Notes: a model not told the origin generated them from the sequence alone. 64,000 bases of DNA from Conoideocrella luteorostrata (GCA_032433595.1 JASWJB010000117.1:1-64000), one strand, 5' to 3'; shown: positions 1 to 11,618, numbered from the stretch's first letter. A program made the numbers and translations.

Positions 1-1920
1 GACCAGATTGTTAGAAGGCCAGAGATTAAGACCGTTCACAATACAGTGCTACCTTGTTGCTAAGAAGCTACGAATACTTCAGAAGTCTTGTCTATCACTC
101 TGCTTTACCAGTACCCAGTCGTGACACGGAGTCTCCCAACCCTTTAACTTGCGGCACCTAAGTATCTCATCAGCTTTGTATGAACACAAACATGAAAGTT
201 ACACATGTCGCATGCATAAGAGATAAAAGTGAACATCGGTCAAAATGACAGCATTGAGGATCATACCGGCGAAGATCTAGCTTCCAATTATTTACCCTAT
301 CTGTTGAGTAGCAGACACTCAAGACATCTTCCACGGCGGTGTTGAGTTCCAAGAGATTATTAATCTCGTGTACGGTGAAATAATTTTCAAAGTCTTGGTG
401 GGCAACTTAGTGCGGTACGAAAGGGTCATATGGAAAGCGGAAATCGAGGAAACACATGGCTATATCTGGTACGTTGGTTCTGGGTGCAGATTCAGTATGA
501 CAATATGTCTCCAGAGCTCACAAGGCTTTTACGCTAGAGTGATAAATCCAAGTGAGCCACGACAAGATGCACCGCCACTTTTAATCATACCCGCGTAAAC
601 GACAACCACCCACCTCACTGAGCTCTCTTGGGACACTCCCCGAGCCGCTCCTGAATTGCGAGATTTCCAATCAAGTCCAGCAGTAAAACCTGGGGTCAAG
701 AGATATGTCGGCAAATAAATCGTGCTAACAAAGGATCCCGCCCCACGATTTAGGCAAAGCTTATCCTCCACTTCGGCTGTATAGGTCGCTCTTGACCATA
801 AAAGCGATAGTAATATTCCATCCCTTGTTATATTTTATTGAATTCTACAAAGGATAGCTAAAGTAAGTCTTCAGAAATGCAACAGGAAGCAAATTCCAAT
901 AAGCTCTCAGTTCAAGTTCTCATAAATGACCTAGTTTTCTGAAGATAAGTGTAATAATGTATTTCACTTCGTTATTTTATAAATTATTATCTAGAAGTAA
1001 GGTGTGAGACAGGAAGTTACTTTCAGCATCATGTATGAGGTCACCACCTTTAAGTATACTAGGTACATAAAAGATTAGCTAATTAGATTAAATAGTTATT
1101 AAAAGGCTATATTAAACAGTATTCTAGAGAATACAGCCACAATTAAATACTTTACCACATTTCTTACTATGCTAATAATATGCTAATTTAAGACAATAAT
1201 CCTAATGGACAAACTGCGCATACCCATGCGCGGATTGGGCGAGCTAACTGATCTACCTTGGAGTTGACGACGAATAATAACTAGCCGTGATCCTTTGTAT
1301 ATCTACATGTCCCGTTTTCTCCTGTTGACAAGACATTTAGTAGGCCTACATTTGTCTCCATAGTCGAACGGATAAGAATTCCGAAAAATATTCCTCTCCA
1401 TTGACTGGCTTCGAGTACGCGCCACCGCTATTAAATAACACACAAGAAGCCGGCAAGTGCTTAATCAATCCTAAGTGTGATGCACTATCTGATGGCTACC
1501 ATTCATTTACTGCGTATTTTAATCATGGAGATCGGAGCGCCTTACGAGTATATCCATCCACGCACTCTACTCTGCGTTTGAAGCTCGACGGCGTATTGAA
1601 CCGGAAGCAGCTGGCAGACACGTTGCCTCTGGGGTGATATACACGTTTGCCGTACCCAAAATAGCTTCGAAAATGAAATAACGCCATAAGCACAGGCTAT
1701 TGGAGCGTACTAGACGGGCATATACGTAATTAACTTCTTTCGCTATTTATCCCTATTTATCCCCCTGGCGTCTGTTGCCTTCAAGAAAATTGCTCCTCCA
1801 TGCCTCCACTATTCCAACGCTGAAGTGCACAAAGTCTCGGCACTGAGAGCCTGGCTTCTGGGATTGATGAGTCGTTCGAAATTAATGTATTCACGCCGGC
1901 CGAACTGGATGCTTTGGTGG
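1..1920. other. Gene-free stretch
   Basis: Only short open frames without recognisable domains or codon structure are present. The part from about 800 to 1200 is AT-rich with many TTA/CTA/TAA triplets, the look of old mutated repeat DNA. I see no gene here. Confidence 0.6.
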
Positions 1921-2136
1921 TGTAGGAAGCACAGGGCTTCGGGTGACGAGAGTGTCGATACCGGAAGGTGAAGCAAAACAATGTGCAAAACAATTCAATT
2001 CATTCGTGACTATCTAGAAAAGGAAGAGAAGAAGAAGAAGAATATCTATGCCCGCGCCGTATATAAGAGGCGCGCCAAGGTGGCCACGTGACGTGCCCAT
2101 GTGCCTGCCCGCGTGCCTTGACGGGATATTCCAGCA
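1921..2136 (-). mobile_element. Solo LTR, divergent member of the window's copia-like LTR family
   Basis: Read on the minus strand this 216-bp segment starts TGCTGGAATATC and ends CCCTGTGCTTCCTACA, so it has TG...CA ends. It is flanked by an exact 5-bp duplication GGTGG (1916-1920 and 2137-2141). It keeps the order of landmarks seen in the other copies: CACGTGGCCACC, a TATA-like TATATACGG, a TC-rich tract (TTCTTCTTCTTC) and CTAGATAG. No second LTR or internal domain is adjacent, so it is a solo LTR left by LTR-LTR recombination. Assignment to Copia rather than Gypsy is inference only. Confidence 0.87.
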
Positions 2137-2374
2137 GGTGGTCTATCCAGCTATATGGCGATGCTGATACATCCAAGTTGAATCCTGGAGGGAGACGAAT
2201 CCAAGAACGATGTCTAGTTGCGGGGTGACACACAAACAGCGATTTGGATCTGCGAGCGGGATCTGCGAGCACGTTCCAATCGATCTTGCTCCGCTCACCT
2301 CGCGCGACTCATCTCGCTCGGTTGTGGCATTTTGTACTACGACGAGGATTGGTTTGCATTCAGCTATTGGCTAA

Positions 2375-2447
2375 TATCACAAAATTCAGTAAAAGGTGAA
2401 GCTCCACACTAATAGCGTGAATATTGCATTTTATATAGCGTGTGACA
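2375..2447 (-). mobile_element. Solo LTR of the TRIM family
   Basis: On the minus strand it begins TGTCACACGCTATATAAA and ends TTTTGTGATA, about 73 bp. It is nearly the same as the two LTRs of the TRIM at 42219-42668, including the core GTGTGGAGCTTCACC. There is no partner LTR nearby and no clear target-site duplication, so it is an older solo copy. Confidence 0.75.
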
Positions 2448-2912
2448 GGTACTATCATTCCAGTCATGTAGTTGGGAGACTACCTATTGACGCTGTTAAC
2501 CATCCGTTTTCTCCCGTTACTTCTGCTGATGCCGAGCCGGTAGAATGAATTTGAATTGCTGCTGCACGTTGGCATAGATCCTGACCAATAATATCAATTC
2601 GACCACAACTATCCGATCTGACCAATTTCTTCCGATATTTGGCTGGCTACGAATTATCTATCTCGTCATAACCTACCCGTCATAGATAAAAGTGCCAAGG
2701 GACAGCAGAGAAATACACGGCCCTCCTCACTCCAGCTCTTAATCACAAAAAAAAAATACATTCGAAGCCAATTGTACCAAATGACATGTTACAAAACCGG
2801 TAGTTAAAAATCAGGCCGGTGACCTCATCGCTTCCTCATCCGCTAGACGCATCGATCGGTTACGGCTAATGTAACATGCGGGGCGATGGCCACATCAAAG
2901 GACTAAATGCAC

Positions 2913-2945
2913 GAGATCGTGAGCCTGTCATAGGCTCACGATCTC
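2913..2945. repeat. Perfect 14-bp inverted repeat (hairpin)
   Basis: GAGATCGTGAGCCT is followed by the 5-nt loop GTCAT and then the exact reverse complement AGGCTCACGATCTC. No T-run or gene end is adjacent, so a terminator role is not indicated. It might be a site remnant or a chance palindrome. Confidence 0.8.
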
Positions 2946-5257
2946 TATCTGCCTCCGCAACCCAGACCAGCCAGGTCGACCTCAAACCGCCCACAGAATA
3001 TCGGCGCAAACATCGAGTGTCTGGCTCCACACCGGTCAGCAGCTTATCACAATGCAAACATCTAGGTTCAACAGATGAGCCAATTCATGTCTTATCTTAG
3101 ACCAATGTACATGCATCTATTTCGAAGCTAATGTAATGTGTTGACGAGAGATTGTCACAATCTATTAAGCCGGGAGCATTCAGTAGAATTTGCGCCTCAA
3201 GTACGTAAACACTGTGGGGCAAGATCTATGACGCGTCTTACGAGCCAAAATATGCATTGTGTAAGCAATAGCCCAATATGATTCTCCTTACGGGCTAAAT
3301 TTTTAAGATCTACCTCGTCTTTACAAGAGACAGTGCCCTCAAGCATTAGGACACTTAACTATCGGATAGTTATAAGCTAATTTTACGTGATGACTGATGG
3401 GATGACGTCTCCACGGTCGAGATGTAGGCGTATGTATATGGTCTCTTAGGTATCAATGCGCAAATCTTCAGGTTTTTATTAACTTTGTATGATAAATTTT
3501 ATGCCAAGCTGAAGGCTGTGTTTCCCGTATCCTACCAGTGGGGCTAGATTCTGGTCCTTTAGGAATTCTATCAGATTTCCCTGGATTAGATGTTTTCCTG
3601 ATGTTCCTATTCATCTGTTTTGAAAGGATTCCGTGGCTTGTCCTAGCTTTCCATTTTTGATTGTTGCAGCTTAGCAGGATTATCGACATTCTCGGGATGA
3701 GGAGGGACTTAATTGAATTGCACGAAATTCTACGCGGGTCTGGTTGACACTGGTATCCCGAGATACCTCGGACGGTACTCAGCCACCTGCCGGTCCGACA
3801 AAAAGCAAATACTCCCTGTTTTCAGCAGCAAGCATAACGCCAGCCTACGTACGCAAGCTATGCGGAGCATAACTTTCATGATTTTAGAGTCTAGAAAAGT
3901 ATGAACAGGAATCGTACCAGCGTTGTTCCGTACAGCATGTTGCTTCCAGTAGGATTTCTAGAGCAGCCAATCAACATTACCAGCTACTATCTACAAACGG
4001 GTTTTCGTACGATCCTGTGTATTACACATGCAGCTAAGCAAGCCGTCCTTTATAGTTTAACATATCTTTATTAAGACATGTGAGGGTCGGCCAGTGTGCT
4101 CAGCGGGCGGCAGGTCGATCCAGGTGGATTCCGCTACGGCGTGGAGCAGCGAATGACAATTGTTCATACCATACGACGACGAAGATGTGACACGGGATGA
4201 TCCCGTGTTATACCCGCAACGAGATCTAGCCGCACCTTCTTCATCATGAAACGCCAATCTATCTAGATGCGTGGCGTCTTCCCAGAAGATAAGTTTGCAT
4301 GTCATGCCGGGACTTCTTATCTCGATCTGCATGGTAAGATTATGTCGAGATCACTTGATTTCATCTCCTGCAGCACTAGCCTATACAAATTATTGCCAGC
4401 TGTTATCGTGAGCGTGGCACTCAAAATACGCTCTTTTTATTGGGTGATGGAATGTCGGCCCCGTAGATCAAGATGACACGGCTTCATGCATTGCAACAAA
4501 GCCCAGTTATTATGTGGATGCGATGTTAGATATTCTATGCGCCTGTGATTCCAGCAAGCTGAGGATTTCGACATTAACGCCAGCTATCCATCGTCTTGAC
4601 CAAAACTCTGTGGGCAGAGCTATCAGGGTATCTAAACAAATCCATCACTTTAGACCCCCTTCGCCATACATCATTCGGACGTGGAGCGCTTGGCGGTGTA
4701 TCTTGATAAGAAACAGACCAAAGATCTAATCCATATCAGCGGGCGTCCTGGAGTACCTGCAAAATCTATGCCGCTCGCGTGACGCTATAATACTATTGCA
4801 GCGCATAAATTGGATCCGTGCCGTCCCGCCGTCCCACCCTTCGTCCTGGTTTTAGTTGAAGTTTCGATGCAATAATATAGCTAAAAATTTTGTGGCCTAG
4901 TGCGAAGAGATCATATGTTCGATATTTGTTTGCTTATGTAGCTGTCCAAATCGCCCCATTATATACTTGGATATATAAAACGGAAAGCGGATTTATCGCG
5001 TACCAGGTCTGCTATTGATCGGGTTCGACTAGATATAGTATTCGTATTGATATCGTAGAATTTCCTGATTGGTCCCGACCATGATGCTGATTATCCGCGG
5101 AGCTCCTCAAAATTAATGACGTGCAGTTATCTTGGTGTACAATGAGGCATCACTGCTATCTGAGGTGGATGATCCACTAGGTGGCAATTAAACGACCAAA
5201 CGGCCCGGCGTCCTTTCAAAAGAGGAAAAGAAAACTGTATTAAGGGATGAAAAAGAG

Positions 5258-5265
5258 TATAAATA
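5258..5265 (+). promoter_or_regulatory. Candidate TATA box for the 5536 gene
   Basis: TATAAATA lies 270 bp upstream of the ATG at 5536, followed by pyrimidine-rich stretches (5330-5400) typical of fungal leaders. This rests on motif and position only. Confidence 0.35.
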
Positions 5266-5535
5266 AGAGGCGCCATGACCAGGAGAAAAGTAGTATTGAC
5301 AATGCGACCCATAGATCAACCTACCTGAATTCCTTATTCTTCCCCGTTCTCTGCGTCTCTGCACTCTCAGTTTACTAGCTACTTTAGCTATATTACTCCT
5401 CCTAGGACTGCATAAAACAGTGATCCTATGATCCAATTCAAGTGCTTGCCAGGAGACTGATAGTAGCGCCTCGCTGTTAGCCTCTTCCTTCGCACAGATC
5501 CCAATCACTACTCATAAGTCCATATAAACCCCAAC

Positions 5536-7623
5536 ATGCCTTACATCGCCCGGACCAGTGAATTCCCCGAGCTTGCCATTAGTGGCGGATTGGTTGATCC
5601 TCGAGCAGATCATCAGCCGTCTTTCGACAAACGGATGGCTTGTCGGGACCTGATGGACTTTATTTCGAACACTTCCGGATTATCGCCTTTGGTATCAAAA
5701 GACCAAAATGATAGTGTTGCAAACACTAATACGGATACGCAAGGGCACAAGCCTGATGACGAGTGCCAGATCAAACTCGATAAAATCCTTGCACGCTCGA
5801 AGGAGATTCGTCTACTTTTAGCAGCAAAGAATGGGCAGAACAGATACAAGATTTTGAATCAGTCTCTATCCGACCTAGTACCGGGTGTCATCAGCACTGG
5901 TGGTCTCAGTCGTTCGTCCGCTTTTGATTCCCTGCCTGTCGTCTCCCATTGGGCTGACCGTACCCACGAGACTTCGGCAATGGACGCCCGTGCTACCATA
6001 CGTCTTACCTCCACATGGGCTTCCACCAATGTGATTGCAGAAGGTGCTACTATGGGTGTCCCTTTGGGAGCCCCTTGTTGGTCGCTCAAGACTCACGGCA
6101 TAGGTCTAGCCGATGCTGCGTTAGGTAAATTCTCCCAGCGATACGATGCTGAAACCAACAGTTTGGAGACGACAGTTGCTCTAGAGCGCCGTCCAGACAC
6201 TGATAAGACCGCGGGTGTTCTTGGCGCCGCTGCAAGCGTCTCCTGGATGCGAAACACGCGCGTCGCAGACGCCGTCGACTGCGCCGTCGGGCTCCTAGCG
6301 GACGCGAGCGTTCTCCTGGAGGCTCGCGATAAAGTGATGCAGACCGGGGCGACGGAGAGCGTAGGTTTCGCCGAGGTACGAAGGGTAGAAATGCCTACAT
6401 GGTGTATCGCCCGCAAGCCTCTTCCTCCCAAGCTGAGTGGTGTGGCCCTCTCATTCGATGAGGCCACCGTCAACCTCCTGGCTTCAGAGGGTTGTGAAGG
6501 CGCTCTGCTCAATGCGAGTATTTTCTCCATGGCGGTTGGCTACAACCGCGGCGTCTATGGTGGTTCGATCTCCGGCTTGTGGGCCATTATGGACTCGGCT
6601 TTTGTTTTAGACTATTCTGTGGGTATTAGCGATCGTGCGATGGCGGACAGCCTCACTTCCGCTTTCTCTGAGGTGACTGCCGCCGCCGAAGCGTCTGTCT
6701 CTGCCGGTCCGCACATCACTGATGTGAGGATTATCAAGGGCTGCAATTATGGATGCTTACGCCAGAAAACCATTATCGAGGACACCCACACTGTCCCCTC
6801 CAGCCCGTGCGTAGTTGTATGGAATGATTTAGGCCGGCTTGCCCGTTACAAGTTAGCTGATGCCGTATTCTGTCATGTCTATTACGATTCGGGCGGCGGA
6901 GAGCAAATGGCTGCTATCGCCGGCCTTGGGTGTGTTGCACACGACTGGATTGATCTAGGAGCTGATGTAGCATGTGGAGAAGTTAGCAACATTATCCCTT
7001 CCCTGACTCGGGGATCTTTGGCTGAGGAACCACTGGCCGAAGTATACTCCCGGCTGCTTGGCACCATGATCTGGTATCGAGACAACGACCCTTATAACCC
7101 GGCAGCAACGTGCCTCCTCTTCACGCACTGGTGGCAACTCGCCAACTGTCGTCATCGACCCATTACTCTTCTTGGCAGAACCGACCTCGCCGCCGATGCG
7201 GGCGTCGCCGCTACGATACCGGCAGAAAGACCTACCCTCGAACACTTTCGATCGTGCGGCACCAAAGTTCAGCGCGGAAAAGGCCCCCTCGCCAACGCCG
7301 AATTGCGCCTTCAATCCTTTTATTCCAATAGCCCTTTGCCGGAGACTCATGCTGTTGCGGACGTTCTGGTTAGCCCCGTTCTCGCTTATGTAAAAGGAGG
7401 TAAAAGCCTCCCCTCTGAGAGCGAATACCTGGGAGCCGTCCTCGCCGCCGAACTTGCCTACCCCCATGGGCAGAAGATCGTGGAGCTATGGGACCTTGCT
7501 ATTGTGATGTGGGAGTCAGGAGCAATGTGGGCAGCCGGAGTAGCGGGCCTCTGCTACACTCATAAGGGAAATTCCAACTGCGACCGGGCCCGCAGTGACT
7601 TATCTGATGCAACCTGGGGTTGA
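5536..7623 (+). CDS. Intronless 695-aa protein of unknown function
   Basis: A single uninterrupted frame from ATG (context CCCCAACATGCC) to TGA. I do not recognise the family. Residues 1-90 look like a variable polar leader. Residues 100-300 are Ala/Val/Ser-rich with stretches such as DAALGKFSQRYDAE and VADAVDCAVGLLADAS. The C-terminal half is rich in predicted helix and in Trp/Cys, with blocks of conserved-looking character: FCHVYYDSGGGEQ, DWIDLGADVACGE, LLGTMIWYRDNDPYNP and FTHWWQLANCRHRP. The acidic DWIDLGAD...GEVSN block loosely recalls metal-binding helices of class I terpene-synthase-like enzymes, but it matches neither DDxxD nor NSE/DTE, so no enzyme activity is claimed. There is no signal peptide and no clear membrane segment. 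Codon use is balanced, so it reads as a live gene. Neighbours on both sides are repeats and gene-poor DNA. Confidence 0.8.
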   Translation: MPYIARTSEFPELAISGGLVDPRADHQPSFDKRMACRDLMDFISNTSGLSPLVSKDQNDSVANTNTDTQGHKPDDECQIKLDKILARSKEIRLLLAAKNGQNRYKILNQSLSDLVPGVISTGGLSRSSAFDSLPVVSHWADRTHETSAMDARATIRLTSTWASTNVIAEGATMGVPLGAPCWSLKTHGIGLADAALGKFSQRYDAETNSLETTVALERRPDTDKTAGVLGAAASVSWMRNTRVADAVDCAVGLLADASVLLEARDKVMQTGATESVGFAEVRRVEMPTWCIARKPLPPKLSGVALSFDEATVNLLASEGCEGALLNASIFSMAVGYNRGVYGGSISGLWAIMDSAFVLDYSVGISDRAMADSLTSAFSEVTAAAEASVSAGPHITDVRIIKGCNYGCLRQKTIIEDTHTVPSSPCVVVWNDLGRLARYKLADAVFCHVYYDSGGGEQMAAIAGLGCVAHDWIDLGADVACGEVSNIIPSLTRGSLAEEPLAEVYSRLLGTMIWYRDNDPYNPAATCLLFTHWWQLANCRHRPITLLGRTDLAADAGVAATIPAERPTLEHFRSCGTKVQRGKGPLANAELRLQSFYSNSPLPETHAVADVLVSPVLAYVKGGKSLPSESEYLGAVLAAELAYPHGQKIVELWDLAIVMWESGAMWAAGVAGLCYTHKGNSNCDRARSDLSDATWG

Positions 7624-7866
7624 TGGGTCGTTGCTGGCCTTCGCCAAGTGCTTAGTTACGCTATTAGCTCCTCATATAGCGTGTGCCTGCTATGGTACAC
7701 AGTATGGAACAGAGGCAGGAGGTTTACAACTCATTTGAACATAGTTGAGTAGCATGTACGAATGGGACTATTCCCTCGAAGCTTAGCCGAATAGGATTAA
7801 TTAATTTTTTGCTCCTATGATTTTGACTTGTCCTGTGAGTAGCTTAGATACCTTAAGCGCTTATAT
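7624..7866. other. Short intergenic stretch
   Basis: 3' flank of the 695-aa gene. No gene and no strong polyadenylation motif can be singled out. Confidence 0.5.
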
Positions 7867-8280
7867 TTTTTTTTTTTAAAATTTTTTTTTTTTAAAATTT
7901 TTTTTTTTTAAAATTTTTTTTATTTTAAATTTTAAATTTATTTTATTTTATATTTTATATTTTATATTATATTTTATAAATTTTTTTTAATTTTTTTATA
8001 TAAATTTTTTTATATAAATATTAATTATATATATATTTTAGCTATAAGTTATTAAATTATTTTATTTTTATTTTTTTCTTAAACTTTAACTTAAAGTTTT
8101 TATTTAATTTTATAAAAAAAGCTAAAAATAATTTTTATAATTATAAATAAAAATAATAATTATTAACTATAAATATTATACTTTATTAATATAATTTAAG
8201 AAAAAAAAATAGTTTTAATTTATATAAATATATATAATAGTTCTTGCTTAATAAATAGCCTTAAAAGAAAAAATTACTAG
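7867..8280. repeat. Extremely AT-rich low-complexity tract
   Basis: Almost pure A/T. Near 7867-7960 a roughly 17-bp unit of T-run plus AAAA is repeated in tandem about three times, then degenerate TA/TTTA/ATAAA sequence follows. It abuts a heavily mutated LTR at 8281. The composition fits advanced RIP-like decay of a repeat, or a simple-sequence tract; the two cannot be separated here. Confidence 0.85.
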
Positions 8281-8487
8281 TGTTAGAATCCTACTGTTAA
8301 GCATAATAGAAAGCACAGAGCAGGTTACATAGTTACCTTTTAGCTACGATATTTATACGGAGATATTGAGCGTTTAACATTGACTTGTTTTCTTCTTCTT
8401 AGATAAGACAGAATTAAATACATCGTTTTTGCATTTTAAAGCAATTAACCTAGGTCAATCATGCACACCAACCCTGTGCAACCCACA
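8281..8487 (+). mobile_element. Degraded solo LTR or orphan LTR of the copia-like family
   Basis: It begins TGTTAGAATCCTACTG and ends CCCTGTGCAACCCACA. It matches the LTR at 39961-40151 in order and spacing (GATATTTATACGG, GACTTGTTTTCTTCTTCTTAG), but differs mainly by C-to-T and G-to-A changes, for example GTTACATAGTTACC where the other copy has GTCACGTGGTCACC. Flanks (ACTAG / GGAAC) are not a duplication. It may be the 3' LTR of an element whose body decayed into the AT tract on its left. Confidence 0.8.
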
Positions 8488-9067
8488 GGAACATAATACC
8501 TAACGCATAAAGTAGATACACTAAGGTTAATTGTACGTAGAGACAGTACCGATGTCCAGAAGGTGAGTTGTTTCACGCTTGCTTAGTCGTCAAGAAATGA
8601 ACTGACAAGCTGAAGGACTCTAGGAAGTATTACCACCCGGCTTCGTAAAGGGCGAATCTCCTCCCGCCACGATCTTGGACCCACATCACCTTGCATGATG
8701 CCGGGCGCCTTGACCACAACACCTCCAAATCACCCTTCTCAATCAGGAGCCAGCCTATATTTATAAAATATACCGGCAAAACATTTTTTTTCCTCCTTTA
8801 ACAGCCTCAGAACAATTTCTCGGAGAGCTTTTACTATTTGTGGAGATAAGGGTTATGTAATTTCATAAAATTACACGAAAATAGTTATCACCCGTGGGCA
8901 AGCTGGCGGGAAAGGGGGGTTTGGATTGAGATTCCGGGGGTTTGCACAGTGTATAGACGAAATATGTATAATGTAGAAAAATTACGTTGCTCAGTAGGCC
9001 TTTAACGCATTTCGCCCTCACGCCGTCGCCTCTGCTAGTTTCAAATTCTCTAGGCTCTGTCCTTCCT
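8488..9067. other. Intergenic, no gene recognised
   Basis: Small frames only. This is the 3' side of the minus-strand NLR gene. No feature can be supported. Confidence 0.5.
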
Positions 9068-11585
9068 TTATCGATGATCCATCTTGACAAGCCTTTCAAA
9101 GGCCTCATCGCTCTCATCATCCAAGTCACCGCCACCGCCAGGTATTTGTGATCGCAATTTTCTGGCCTCTCGTCGCTGTACCTCGGACTCTTCTTGTCGG
9201 GAGGGATCGGTTGACAGCGCCTTTGAGTAGGCGTGGACGCATCGGCACAGAATAGCCAGCGGCACTTTCACCAATTTCCCGATAGCCCATGCCTTTTCCG
9301 TTTCCTCACTTGGTGGGGGGGGTTAGTAGTTGTCCAGCGTACATAATTTCATATGCACTTACATGGCATCTTTATAACGTTTTTGCTTCATCGCGATATC
9401 GCCTGCGCGATACGCACAATACGAACCGAGCCAGCTGAATCGTGCAGCGATACCAGAAGTTTCCAGTAGCTGCTTGGCTGTGTCGACATGAGTTTTCGCT
9501 TCATCAAAGCGCGCCATCCTGGTCCGAAGGGAAGCGAATGTAAGATGACCACTACTTCGAGTCAGCAGGAGCGCCATCAGGTGACGAATTGAGGACGTAC
9601 TAGACCTGCATGTACCAGCTTTGAAGCCTATATGCGTCCTCCAAAGATTCATTCAAAAGATGCTCGGCCTTGTCATAATGTCCCATGCAGTAGTAGTTAC
9701 GGGAGGTGTTGTACCCCCAAACCAGCTTTCTCGTTGGGATCTCCCCGGCTGGCCCTTCAAGGATTTTGCCCGCTTTCAGCAGCAAATCGATACCTTCTTC
9801 GTACCGCTCTTGGCCGCCCACAGCCATTCCAAGCCAGCTGTAAGCGAGGGCTAAAAGCAAATCGTCATGGGGTAGCAGTTCCAACCATATTTCAAGACCT
9901 TCGGCCATCTCCCTTTCAGATTTAGCAAACTCGGAAGTGCAAAGGTGGGTACATGCACTTCAAGGACTGTAAAAATGCCCACAGTAGACGATCCTGCGTA
10001 TCTTCAGGGCATTTATTGAATGCAGAATCGGCGGTTTTCAGCAGGCCAGGGACGGAGTTGGTCGTATCGTTGTCATGAATTGCACTACTCAAGTGTCAGC
10101 ATATTATTGCATATGATGAGTGCTGATACCATACTTAGCAGCATTAGCCAAGAGGCTGACGAAATCCATGGTAGGACGTAGAGGATTCGGTTTAACTTGC
10201 GACTCGATGTAGTTCCGAGCTAGCGCAAGTAACTGCGGGATGTAATGCTCGTACAAAATCCATTCATCGTTATCATATTTGTTTGAACGCTGAGATGGAA
10301 ATTTCTGAAGCAGTAATTCGGTAGCAGCTTTGAATTCCTCTTGCGGGTTTTCCATTCTGTTCCGATATTCCGCTTGCACCAAGCGATGGATTCGAAAAGT
10401 ATCTTTCTCGATGTTCTTTCTTAGCAGAGCGTGATGAGTTAGTTCTTCAAGAGCGTCGTCTAGGCTGCGATTCATTAGTATCTGAAGAATGACATCGCAT
10501 ACACAAAAACCACCTACTTCAATTCATCCTCGCAAAATAAAAGCAAAGCCGGAAGTTCACCAGGATTTTCGGTTTTAAACACACTTGAAGGAACTGAGTC
10601 GGGAGAGAAGAAACTCAAAACTCCCAAGCATGCACGAGCGTCGTCCCCGAGATTGGTGAAACTGATTTCCCAGACCGTATTGAGAGTATGTTGGTAGCCA
10701 AGATATTTCCAACCACTCTTTCTTTCTCTGTGAAAGCGCTTCTCATGCTTGGAGTACATGACGCCGAATTCTTGGATGGAATAGTTTTTGGCGTTGATGA
10801 GAGCAGCCATCTGATTGAGGGCAAGTGGCAAGCCACCGAGTTGTGAGGCGACTTGCCGAGCTGCTTCGAATTCCCCTTTGACACGCCGTCTTTTAGTCGC
10901 CAAATGAAGTAGAAATTCGGCTCCTTCGTCGTTGTCAAATTCATTGACCTCCAGCCCTTGGTCTATAGGAAGCGTAGCTATCAGAACATCTCTGGTCGTA
11001 ACAAGAACTGCTCCATGCTTGGAAATTGGCCAGCAATCGTCGAGAATATCGTGGCTGTCGACATTATCAAAAATGAGTAGCCACTTGGCAGCTGAGGCCT
11101 GATTAGTATTGGATTCTGTACAACTTAATTGTGGCCTTACAAGTCTTTTGAAGCCAGTCCAGTACCAGAATCATGTTCTTTTGGTGAGACTGAGGGTGCG
11201 CTTCCTCCAGCTTCAGGGCATCAACAGCAGCCTTGCTAAAACCTTGTTGGATGGAGTATTCATCTTCAGCAGATATCCACAATATTGCATCGAGTTCTTC
11301 CTGCTTCTGGTATGCATAGGCAAGCGCTGTTTGTGTCTTGCCAATACCTCCCAGGCCGTAGAGAGCAGTTGAGGAAAGGCGACTGCTCGTGTCGGCTGGC
11401 GTTAAGTGATTTTCGAGCTGTCTTAGAATGTCCCGACGACCGAAGAACCAGTGATTCTCGGCCACAGGAAGAGTATGGCATGGAAAAGCCGCACCAACTT
11501 GCTTAGACATCTCCGATGACTGTAAACGCTGATACAATATTCTATCGTTCGTAGCACGCGCTTGTCGTTCTGTCATCTCGACCAC
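9068..11585 (-). CDS. NLR-type STAND protein: NB-ARC plus TPR repeats (N-terminus unresolved)
   Basis: Seven exons join in one frame of 738 codons: 11585-11141, 11091-10518, 10464-10135, 10087-9968, 9912-9601, 9554-9363, 9308-9068. Introns are 46-55 bp, with TACTAAT branch sites visible in the first two. Exon 1 carries the P-loop (LYGLGGIGKTQTALAYAYQ) after a fungal-NLR lead-in (AAFPCHTLPVAENHWFFGRRD). Exon 2 has Walker B (WLLIFDNVD), the RNBS-B-like VLVTTRD and the GLPLA motif (SQLGGLPLALNQMA). Exon 3 is the winged-helix/linker region (FRIHRLVQAEYRNR). Exons 5-6 are TPR-like helical pairs (WLGMAVGGQERYEEGI, YCMGHYDKAEHLLNES, MARFDEAKTHVDTAK). The tail is acidic. Such fungal NLRs are ATP-driven sensors of non-self recognition and cell death. 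11585 is the first position of the open frame (a GTG codon), not a supported start; coding-like sequence continues upstream, see 11619-11990. Confidence 0.85.
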
Positions 11586-11618
11586 TTCTTTTATTCGGCA
11601 AACAGCCTCTTCGATGTT

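Larger units (their letters stand above)
2448..5535. other. Intergenic, no gene recognised
   Basis: Small open frames overlap on both strands without domain content. A hairpin lies at 2913-2945 and is listed separately. A TATAAATA box at 5258-5265 lies about 270 bp before the next start codon and could serve it. Nothing else is supported. Confidence 0.55.

Noticed and set aside
6093..6530. Long antisense frames inside the 695-aa gene
   Set aside because: Ser/Arg/Ala/Thr-rich composition is what the reverse of a codon-biased gene gives; treated as shadows.
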